A DNA stretch of 64,000 bases from Petrolisthes cinctipes (Eukaryota; Arthropoda; Malacostraca; Decapoda; Porcellanidae), in contig JAWQEG010000726.1 in NCBI GenBank assembly GCA_033782935.1, positions 473,001 to 537,000 on the forward strand. Reading direction: 5' to 3'. Position numbers and translations under genes: made by a program. This document shows positions 54,655 through 62,842 of this stretch, piece after piece (position 1 is the first letter of the stretch; each line of letters starts with the position of its first letter). Below the pieces are notes generated by a model. The model did no database searches and was not told the DNA's origin. It worked only from the letters and a program-made list of their open reading frames with translations.

Positions 54655-54790
54655 TTTATTTATTTTTATTTTTTTTGTGCCGTGGTGTCAAAAAACAAGC
54701 ACCAAAACATAAGGGTAGGCGGGACCCATGAAAATCCAATGCTCACACACACATCACGAAAACATAACAGAATGTAACAGTAAGAAGAAG
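54655..54790 (-). mobile_element. LINE 3' UTR fragment
   Basis: The reverse complement contains catgggtcccgcctaccc, gacaccacggc and an A-rich tail, matching the 3' UTR at 57735-57815 of the RNase H-bearing LINE. A severely 5'-truncated copy. Confidence 0.7.
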
Positions 54791-55228
54791 GTTTTCATGT
54801 CTAGTTAACCTTTTATTTTTTCGGGAAAAATACATATGGAAATATGTATATATCATGTCAGGACTTCACCCTATAATTATGTCGGTATAGATTTGAATAA
54901 TCCTGTATATTAGTAATATATGTCTACAAATATCGCCACATAACAGTACTAGTACTAGATATGGGTAACAACATCGTGATAAAATATTGTACTACAGTGA
55001 ATAATATTTTGGCATATATTATTTATTTTATAAAGCAGGCCTTCATCTCCACGCTGGAGGTAACTCTTTGCTAGGGACTGTAGGACATCTTACAGAGCAG
55101 GTGTTCTCCATGCCCCTCACTCCATGGCTATTGCACCGTAGCATGACCAGAGTCAGCTTCAGCTATGGCTGTTGTTACGTTTGAGGTTTTGATCAGGAAT
55201 TGTTCACTAGTGATGACTATTGCTACAG
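54790..55228. other. Non-coding stretch, probable intron
   Basis: No repeat or coding sequence recognised; it leads into the acceptor of the exon at 55229. Confidence 0.4.
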
Positions 55229-55433
55229 GCCTAACTTGGATGTTCATGAGATCTGGAAGAGTGGAGTCGTGGACATGTGGGTGCCGTTGTCTGAAGCCAA
55301 GTCTGGTCGTATTCACGTGTGTGCCACCTGGCTGGACCTGAATGAGACTGACTCATCCCTCGACCTGCAACTGGAAGAGATCCGAGCTCTTCAGGCAAAC
55401 ACCAAGAATCCCCTTCACAGCGGTGTTCTGATG
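55229..55433 (+). CDS. Probable internal exon of an extended-synaptotagmin-like C2 protein
   Basis: A 205-bp segment bounded by AG (tgactattgctacag before 55229) and GT (at 55434). It encodes DVHEIWKSGVVDMWVPLSEA, then KSGRIHVCATWLDL, an acidic Leu-rich stretch (SSLDLQLEEIRAL) and SGVLMV. In extended synaptotagmins, ER-plasma membrane tethers with several C2 domains, the end of one C2 domain has this pattern: a variable residue, VVDxWxPLxxAKxGxxHxxxxWLxL, then a Glu/Leu linker and a strand like SxVLxV that opens the next C2 domain. The match is from memory of the family pattern. Neighbouring exons were not found, as expected if introns are long. It could be an isolated duplicated exon. Confidence 0.5.
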
Positions 55434-55469
55434 GTATGGATTGCTTAAATGGATTACTGATTTGGGGAT

Positions 55470-55665
55470 GCAATTATATGTAAACATAAAAGTATATGTT
55501 TTAAGGTTTTAAATAAATAGGTGGGAAAAGAGGGATAGTTTGACATTCACCACTACTGATAATAATAATAATCAAAGAACCATTTTCGAATTACAAATAT
55601 TTTCCCTGGTAATGGGTGCAATTAATATCTGTCAAATAAGTAATCCTATAACGAAAATGTCACTC
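55470..55665. repeat. Left arm of an inverted repeat
   Basis: Contains tatgtaaacataaaagtata, aggtgggaaaagagggatag, ttttcgaattacaaatattt and gtcaaataagtaatcctata. The reverse complement lies at 56330-56500 (inner part) and 56885-56985 (outer part). Confidence 0.75.
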
Positions 55666-55778
55666 TGACGGGCTAACATCTGTTTACCCTATTTTCATAA
55701 AAAAATATATCCTCTTGGACCAATGGGAGGGACAGAGGCACACAAATATCTATGGTATATCGGTGTGGACCTGCTTAA

Positions 55779-55931
55779 GGGGATAATTAATTTTTGTTAC
55801 ATAGGAGTGCCTTGATTCCTCCAAAGTATGCCAGGAAACAGGACCAGATGAACAAATATAATGGTGTTCTGTTGCTTGGAAGAGTTTGAAGGATTCAGTT
55901 GCTCCAGATTTACCAACACAAAATTTCACCC
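55779..55931. mobile_element. TTAA-flanked foldback MITE, subfamily 2
   Basis: TTAA at 55775-55778 and 55932-55935. Carries gattcctccaaagtatgcca and ttgctccagatttaccaaca. About 153 bp. Confidence 0.8.
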
Positions 55932-56064
55932 TTAAGGTTTAATCACACTTTTTTTTTTTTTTTTTTTGCATTATTCAGTTGACAATTTTAGCCGACATAA
56001 AAATAAATAGTGGTGTCTGACTCTTCGTTTCACATTTCGTCTGTCGTGAGCTCTACTCGATTAA

Positions 56065-56235
56065 GGGAATGGTATACCTTTAATTAATAGACTGTAGTGC
56101 CTTGATTCCTCCAAAGTATGCCAGGAAACAGCTGAACCCAGATGAAGGAAAATAATGGTATCCTGTTGTCTGGAATAGTTAGGAGGAATCATTTGCTCCA
56201 GATGTACCACCCAAAACAATGTGCTATATACTCCC
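56065..56235. mobile_element. TTAA-flanked foldback MITE, subfamily 2
   Basis: TTAA at 56061-56064 and 56236-56239. Carries gattcctccaaagtatgcca and gaatagttaggaggaatca. About 171 bp with an extra segment near its left end. Confidence 0.8.
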
Positions 56236-56329
56236 TTAATTAAACCTAACAAACTACCATATCATTATTCGAGACACGTTTTGATATGGTAAGCCATTAA
56301 TCGCTAAAGGAATGGATAAGATAAACCAA

Positions 56330-56940
56330 TAATCGTTATAGGATTACTTATTTGACAGATATTAATTGCATCCATTACCAGGGAAAATATTTGTAATTCG
56401 AAAATGGTTCGTTGATTATTATTATTATTACATACATTTGACACTAACTTGTTGTAGTGGTGAATGTCAAACTATCCCTCTTTTCCTACCTATTATTATT
56501 ATCATTATTATTATTATTATTATTATTTGACACTAACTTGTTGTTGTAGTGGTGAATGTCAAACTATCCCTCTTTTCCCATCTATTATTATTATTGTTAT
56601 TATTATTATTATTTTTATTATTATTATAACATACAGTCGGGGTTAAATTTAATCATCCATATAGGGGTAACTCACGTAAGATTGACAGCTTCCCTCTGTT
56701 CCTTAGCTGATAAACTTTCCAATAAATAGGCTAAGTACCATTTTTTAATTTACTACAAGCAGCTACGCACTACTTAAAACAATAACATCATATGTTAACG
56801 TGAAAACATTAGACAGTAAATTGTTTGAGACACCCATATGTGGATGATTATTATTGACTACGACTGTACATTTGACACTTATGGTTGTGGTGGTGAATGT
56901 CAAACAATCCCTCTTTTCCCACCTATTTATTTAAAACCTT
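56330..56940. repeat. Right arm of the inverted repeat plus tandem copies
   Basis: Begins with taggattacttatttgacag, the complement of the left arm. Three copies follow of catttgacac..gtggtgaatgtcaaac(t/a)atccctcttttcc with ATT runs between. Confidence 0.75.
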
Positions 56941-56984
56941 AAAACATATACTTTTATGTTTACATATAACCAAATTAAGACTTG

Positions 56985-57815
56985 TTATTTCCTTATTAAT
57001 ACTCAAAAAGTTTTATCCAAAGCGTTCCCTATCTAGTGTTCAGCCCACACATTCTACTGTTGTTCAGCAGATTTTGTCATTTTTGGCCTTATTGCATCAT
57101 CCGTAACTTGACTGTCAAATTTTTATGGGTGCCATCCCATGTAGGTTTACGTCACAATGGTACAGTTGACAGACTCGCAAAGGAAGCCTGCCATCTGCCT
57201 CCTCGTGGTGTTGGACGTCCTCTCTCCCTGACATGTTACCTCTCTAAAGTCTGCTCCACCGCTCTCCTCGCTGTACGGTGATGCAGGGATGCAGAGAGGC
57301 CCTTCAGCATCTCCATCACCCATTACGAGTCTGTCTGACGTCACAAATATTCCTACCGTCGTCGAGGCCTCATGGTTCGGAGGCACAATGTAGTCTCTGC
57401 TCATTTGAAGCTTGGCTACCGTCCACCGTGGCAGGTTGCTGGGATGCAGGGCGAGCCTCCCTTCACTGAGTGTCGAGCGCCTCGTGCTAACGCTATAGAG
57501 CACTATTGCCTGGCCTGCCCCACTGTCCGACACTTGCTGCCCCGGGGCCTGCCACTTGATGTGGTTTGTCGACACCTGCTGAACCATCAGGTTCTGGAGG
57601 AACTTCTGGTACGCCACCCTCGTTTTGGTGGATTTAAATAGGTCATGATGTAAATATTTGTCTGTATGCTTGTGCTTCATTCTGTTATGTTTTCGTAATG
57701 TGTGTGTGTGCGTATGTGGTAGTCATTGTATTCTCATGGGTCCCGCCTACCCGTATGTATTGTTGTCTGTCTGTTGATTGACACCACGGCGCAATGAATT
57801 AAAAAACAAAACAAA
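56985..57815 (+). pseudogene. LINE 3' end with RNase H domain (I/Jockey/R1-like)
   Basis: Degraded plus-strand frame. From about 57000 it reads SVQPTHSTVVQQILSFLALL, then after a frame change LTVKFLWVPSHVGLRHNGT and VDRLAKEACHLPP, the second half of a LINE RNase H domain: a W-P-S-H-V-G strand followed by an Asp-centred helix. Past further breaks, HNVVSAHLKLGYRPPWQ, ECRAPRANAIEHYCLACP and RHPRFGGFK make up the C-terminal Cys/His region. The 3' UTR ends in an A-rich tract at about 57800-57815. RNase H in a LINE points to the I, R1 or related groups. The copy is 5'-truncated and inactive. Confidence 0.7.
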
Positions 57816-57847
57816 AAACTTTTGTCTTTATATTGTATGATGATACA

Positions 57848-58255
57848 CCACAAACCCTCGAGGCTATGGCTTCGAACTCACTGCCTCATGTTACATTTAT
57901 CACATTATTATCGAGATAGGCCAAATCCTTAGCTTCATACTAGACCTCAATATTACATACCCTACCAATATACTCAAATGATTACGTAAATCCGTATAAA
58001 TACGTGATAAGATAGATGATTCAGTAAATGAAACTAGGAATACAAATCATTTGAGCTGCTGCAGAGGTGTAGTCGTGAATGGAAGAACAGTTTCTCCAGA
58101 CTCCAGACATCAATTTGTAAATGGTAAGACGTATTCTTTACTTCATTCCCTTTGTACTAGCTAAAATCTGAGTAAAATTTCTGCGTATAATAAATGTGAT
58201 AAATGTAACATGAGGCACTGAGTACGAAGCTATAGCCTTGAGGGTTTGTGTTGTA
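57848..58255. repeat. Inverted repeat, about 65-bp arms
   Basis: 57848-57912 (cacaaaccctcgaggctatg, cctcatgttacatttatcac) returns as reverse complement at about 58186-58255, with a loop of about 275 bp. No coding. Confidence 0.75.
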
Positions 58256-58384
58256 TGTTCCGAAGCCATGAAGGGTTTATAATAAGAGTATGTTGGTGTA
58301 TGTTCGTGTTGCCCGTGATAGTTTAACTGACCCATCATCCAGAGACCCAAGGCCTCGTCTCAGGGTCTGCAGAGGGGGTAGACT

Positions 58385-58730
58385 TTTCATGGTCTTCGAT
58401 TGTACAACATACATTTGACACTTGTGGTTGTTGTGGTGGTGAATGTCAAACTATCCCTCTTTTCCCACCTATTATTATTATTATTACAACATACATTTGA
58501 CACTTATGGTTGTGATGGTTAATGTCAAACTATCCCTCTTTTCCCACCTATTATTATTATTATTACAACATACATTTGACACTTGTGGTTGTTGTGGTGG
58601 TGAATGTCAAAGTATCCATCTTTTCCCACCTATTATTATTACTACTATTATTATTACAACATACATTTGACACTTATGGTTGTGATGGTGAATGTCAAAC
58701 TATCCCTCTTTTCCCACCTATTTATTTAAG
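58385..58730. repeat. Tandem repeat, about 80-bp unit
   Basis: Four copies of acatttgacacttgtggttg with gtggtgaatgtcaaactatc and cctcttttcccacctatta plus (ATT)n. Same unit as 56.4-56.9 kb. Confidence 0.85.
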
Positions 58731-58734
58731 GAAG

Positions 58735-59050
58735 AAATGGCTTAAAAACTAACAACATATACTTATATGTTTACATATAACCAAATTAAGACTTGTTACA
58801 TTCCGTTATTACTAAAAGTTATATTTTGAGAAATCATTGTTCTCCTTTATCACAGACTTACAAGACAAATGATAAAAGTACAATTAGTGAATAAGAAAAT
58901 ATCTAGAAGACTGCAGAGGAGGAGCTCTGTACCTGTGTTATGGAATGAGAAGTAAAAAATGCCTTTGTCATCACAACATATGTGTAGCACCCACCACACG
59001 GTTGAACAACATGGACAGACCCACTGTGCTACTAGGCACCAAGGAATGGG
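58735..59050. other. Non-coding stretch
   Basis: Opens with tatgtttacatataaccaaa, shared with the 56.95 kb arm. No gene. Confidence 0.45.
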
Positions 59051-59054
59051 TTAA

Positions 59055-59208
59055 GGTGGTAATTCTTTTTTTGTTACATTGGAGTGCCATGATTCCTCCA
59101 AAGTATGCTAGGAAACAGAACCAGAAGAGCATAAATAATGGTGTTCTGTTGCTTGAAATAGTTTGGAGGATTCGGTTGCTCCAGATTTACTAACACAAAA
59201 CTTCCCCC
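59055..59208. mobile_element. TTAA-flanked foldback MITE, subfamily 2
   Basis: TTAA at 59051-59054 and 59209-59212. Carries gattcctccaaagtatgcta and ttgctccagatttactaaca. Confidence 0.8.
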
Positions 59209-59214
59209 TTAAGT

Positions 59215-60580
59215 TTGGAATCATCTGACATACCAGTGAACCAATTACAACCCTTATTAATAATTATCCTTTCTCATAATTATTTGTAGTAGCTCGTGTA
59301 ATACTCTATCTGGCTATTCGAAGCAGATCTGGATACTTATTATGGGTCATGACTGTACACTGACGGTAAAGTTTGGATAACGTGGGGACTCATTCAGGTG
59401 CAAAGGCTACTCTTTAATTAACGTCTCGATTAAGTAGCGTCGTCTGGCAACTTGTCACGTCCTATCATATGCTTTAAATAACGCCTATATGACGTATAAT
59501 AGGATTTATAACTTCAGGTATCTTATAGTATTTAAGAATATATACCTGTATATGGAAAGAATGCAATTTTTGTCAACATTTTGCCCACGAATGTCAGCAG
59601 GAGATTACTAGCTGGTAGTATCTAGCAACTATAAATTTTTTCTATACTAACTTGAGAGGTATCGCGGAAAACACAGAGTTGAGCAAAGATGGCGGCTGTC
59701 CAATCTCTCTTATATAGGGTCTCTATTTTGCGAAAGAGAGAGAAGATAGAAAGATAGATAGATATATTATAAAAGAGAGGATAGAGCAATATTACTATAC
59801 ATAGGAAGAGGGAATAGAGCATTACTACTAAAAACAACATAGAAGAAAACAATTATAATATTATGACACCAAAGAGGTGCTGATGGAAAGGCTACTAGGA
59901 GCAATGTACAGTTCAACTCACGTATGGAATAAGGCCTTTCAGTTCCTTATATTGTTTCATTACATTACCAAATAACAACGTGAGCTGCCGTGAGTTGCTG
60001 CCAAAAAAAACAATCAACCCTTAATTTGGTAAGCACAACAAATATCAGCAAGTCCCGTCTATATCACGTATTTGTATTACTTATACTATAGTTTGTCACG
60101 TAACCGTTATTCACAGTATTACATAACAATGTAGTTATTTACCAAAGAATTATTTATCATTTGAATTACGCGGGCTTTGCATTATTCAGAAGTGCCCTCT
60201 ACCGTGGAACTGAGGAACTAGTTTGGAAAGCACTCCATTTCTCCTATGGCATATAACCAGTTAAAGTTCGGGAAAATGCCTCCAGGGCAAGTAACGGTGA
60301 TTTAATAAAACAACACAAGATTGGTAACATGTAAGAGAAAAAGATATTGGTAAGCTTAATTAATTATTATTATGTGTTTGTGTAATAGCACTGTCATAGC
60401 AACTTAATTATTAGTTATATTAGGCTACACGGAACACTTGCTACTTATTATCTTCTTTCAACGTGTCTAACAAAACAAGAAAGCAGCCAGCTAGTTTATC
60501 TAATCTCTGACTAACCTTTTATTACTATCACCACACTTTTTCAGCCTAATCCATATATATCAACTATATCATACTATATT
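59215..60580. other. Non-coding stretch
   Basis: Only a short GATA run (about 59745-59765) stands out. No gene or element recognised in about 1.37 kb. Confidence 0.5.
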
Positions 60581-60587
60581 AAATTAA

Positions 60588-60740
60588 GAGAGAAGTTTCG
60601 TGTTGGTAAATCTGGAGCAACTGAATCATCCAAGCTATTCCAGGCAACAGAACACTATTATTTTTGCTCTTCAGGTCCTGTTTCCTAGCATACTTTGGAG
60701 GAATCAAGGCACTCCAATGTAACAAAAGTGAATTACTCCC
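60588..60740. mobile_element. TTAA-flanked foldback MITE, subfamily 2, opposite orientation
   Basis: TTAA at 60584-60587 and 60741-60744. Starts with gtgttggtaaatctggagca and ends with gaatcaaggcactccaatgt, the reverse orientation of the 59055 copy. Confidence 0.8.
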
Positions 60741-60831
60741 TTAAGATACAAAGTCCCTTATTGGATATTGTAATTATCTTCGTTATCATGTTTATCAGTT
60801 GAAAGTACGTACCGGTTAAACAACATATGTA

Positions 60832-61055
60832 CAGTCAGCGGCAAAAGTGGTGTCGCCTCACTCAGCACGACTTCAAAGATAACATAAAGGTTAATTATCT
60901 AATAAACACATTTACCACCAAACAGAAATACAATATCCAGGGGAGAAATTAATATACTTCTCTGTTTTTTCAGTTTACGAGCCCGTGAAGCTTATATTTC
61001 CATACTTACTTCATGACTCGGCAGATGTAGCGACAGGACATTTGCCGCCGACTGT
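60832..61055. mobile_element. TA-flanked MITE, same family as 16.03 kb
   Basis: Opens CAGTCAGCGGCAAAAGTGG and closes gacatttgccgccgactg, with TA at 60830-60831 and 61056-61057. 224 bp. The right-hand 20 bases agree with the 16.03 kb copy except for one base. It abuts the Gypsy integrase remnant. Confidence 0.8.
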
Positions 61056-61057
61056 AC

Positions 61058-61845
61058 CGTATGTCTTTATCTCTTTAATCACGTACACATAATTATACAC
61101 AAGACGAAATATGTCAGAGCCAAGTCAAACACACAATGCTCAGACAACATGCTAAAGCTGTAGTTATAGATATTGGTGTAGGCCAGTGGTTCTCTAACTT
61201 TTCCAACTAACGTAATCCCTTTGTTTTTGCTGGTACTAGGCGGAACCCACTACGATCCCCTCACCTCATATAGGTGGAAACCAACCCCCTTATTGATGGG
61301 ACCCCCCTCCACACACACACACACATATGTAACTGTATAAAGTGTAGTTTAGCTCTTGATTCTTGTGTGACAGAGGTAGAGGTATGTGGTTCATGCAGGG
61401 ATTTTGTTACATCACAAGCTGCACTTGTCTGTTCAATACGATCACTACACTCAATATAATCAGTAAATGTATTCTCCTGACTAGCGGCAGTGCAGTGATT
61501 TCATTTTATCCATTAATGGTCAAATTTATATATAAATAAAACTAGACTTCCATCACATATATATATATATGATTGACACGAAACCTTTGAAAAGACTTCA
61601 CGGAACCCTGGGGTTCCGCGGAACACAGTTTGAGAACCACTGCTGTTGGGGATACAGTTATGATAAAAGCTCCAGAAAGATTGTCTAAAATTACTCCCAA
61701 ATTCTTCGGTCCATATGTGATTACAGAATTAGCCCATGGTAATAAAATAAAGGTAAAAGACGTTAATACGGGGAAGGAAGAAATAGTGCATGTAGACAGG
61801 TGCAAAAAGGTTCACATAAATAGCACAGAAAGTACAAATAAATAA
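61058..61845 (+). pseudogene. Gypsy-type integrase C-terminus, split by a hAT MITE
   Basis: Before the MITE (to 61183) the frame is open with HKTKYVRAK and HAKAVVIDIGVG. After it (61643-61845) it reads GDTVMIKAPERLSKITPKF, then FGPYVITEL, KIKVKDVNTG and VHVDRCKKVH to a stop. This is the small beta-barrel domain at the end of Ty3/Gypsy integrases, which helps bind DNA during insertion. Both halves are in the same reading sense and the break lies at the MITE's eroded target duplication, so insertion split a formerly continuous domain. Earlier pol parts and the 5' LTR are missing. Confidence 0.65.
61184..61642. mobile_element. hAT-type MITE inside integrase
   Basis: The ends CAGTGGTTCTCTAACTTTT and CAGTTTGAGAACCACTG are inverted and typical of hAT elements. 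The flanking octamers gtgtaggc and ctgttggg agree at five of eight positions. 459 bp; it contains (CA)n and (AT)n runs and no transposase. The 61-codon plus frame inside it is not supported. Confidence 0.75.
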
Positions 61846-61883
61846 AACTCACAGGAAATAGATCACACTCCCACATCTAGTAT

Positions 61884-62760
61884 GAGCTGTTGGTGTAATG
61901 GTTAGCACACTCACTTCGCAAGTGAGAGATCCCGGGTTCGATTCCCAGGTCAGTGGAATTGTCGGACAATTTTCCAAGCCTCCTATGTCGCTGTTCACCT
62001 AGCAGTAAGTAGGTACCCAGCTGTAAGAGCAAGGATAGCATCCTTGTAGGCTGGGGGAAGATATGTTGATGTAACAAGTCTGACTGCCTTAACCTCTTAG
62101 GACCGATTGACTGACATGTCGGTGATAAAAAAATTAATCGTTCCCTCCGAATAACCGACATGTCGACGTACCTACAAAAAACTGTAGCGAGTAGCTAGCG
62201 AGCTGGCGTTGGTAACGATGGAAAGCTAACGTCCTTGAGAAAAGGTTGGACTGTGGTAGTGGTGTCTGGCAGCTGCGTATGCCAACAAGGAAATATCTCA
62301 CCACTACATGGTGTTTTTTTATGTTTCTCGTATCTCTCTGCTGTCTACTATACTCCAGGAGAGTCTAGACAGACAAAATTACACTGAAATACGTTTATTA
62401 TCATTGAAAACCACTTAGACGCATTATTTAGGTGTTTATATACATGTTTACAGCGTACGCAGAGCGTATGAGGTTTTCTTTCATGCGTTTCAGGGGATAC
62501 TATTTATTTATTTTCGGACTTTGACGCTCTAGAGCGTCATACGCAAACGTGTACACCTAGGAGGCTCCCGTTTTCAGTTCCTGGTGTGTAAATTCAAGCT
62601 CTTTCATTCTGTAAGAACAAAATTTGCCTACATGAAAGTTGAAAATTGACCCCCAGAAGTCGACTGGGGATGAAAAAAAATAAAAAAAGAAGTCGGTCCT
62701 AAGGGGTTAATGACCAACACCATGAGTCGATAGGCATAAAGCCATAAATCTTCTTTTTTC
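61884..62760 (+). mobile_element. tRNA-derived SINE, interrupted by a MITE
   Basis: The head has an A box (tggtgtaatgg, 61891-61901), a 5-bp anticodon-like stem with loop ttcgcaa, and a B box (ggttcgattcc, 61935-61945). The acceptor stem does not pair, so it is not a functional tRNA gene. The body includes cacctagcagtaagtaggta, from family knowledge a phrase common in animal SINEs. The tail resumes after the MITE as tgaccaacaccatgagtcga and ends in a T-rich tract. Without the MITE it is about 260 bp. Confidence 0.75.
62093..62706. mobile_element. piggyBac-type MITE inside the SINE
   Basis: TTAA at 62089-62092 and 62707-62710 flank the inverted ends CCTCTTAGGACCGATTGAC and AAGTCGGTCCTAAGGGG. 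Subterminal repeats tgacatgtcgg and ccgacatgtcga are inverted. 614 bp without an ORF. Its ends differ from the common TTAA foldback family of this window. Confidence 0.8.
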
Positions 62761-62842
62761 TTATAACAAATAGGCTACATACAGACAAAAACTAAGATCT
62801 GCTAACAAAACCAAATAATGAACAATTGTCTCCATATTACAG

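Noticed and set aside
57147..57680. A 177-codon minus-strand frame
   Set aside because: It is the shadow of the plus-strand LINE RNase H region, whose motifs are recognisable.
61884..61955. A tRNA gene with anticodon CGC
   Set aside because: A and B boxes and the anticodon-like stem are present, but the acceptor stem does not pair and a SINE body follows, so it is a tRNA-derived SINE head.
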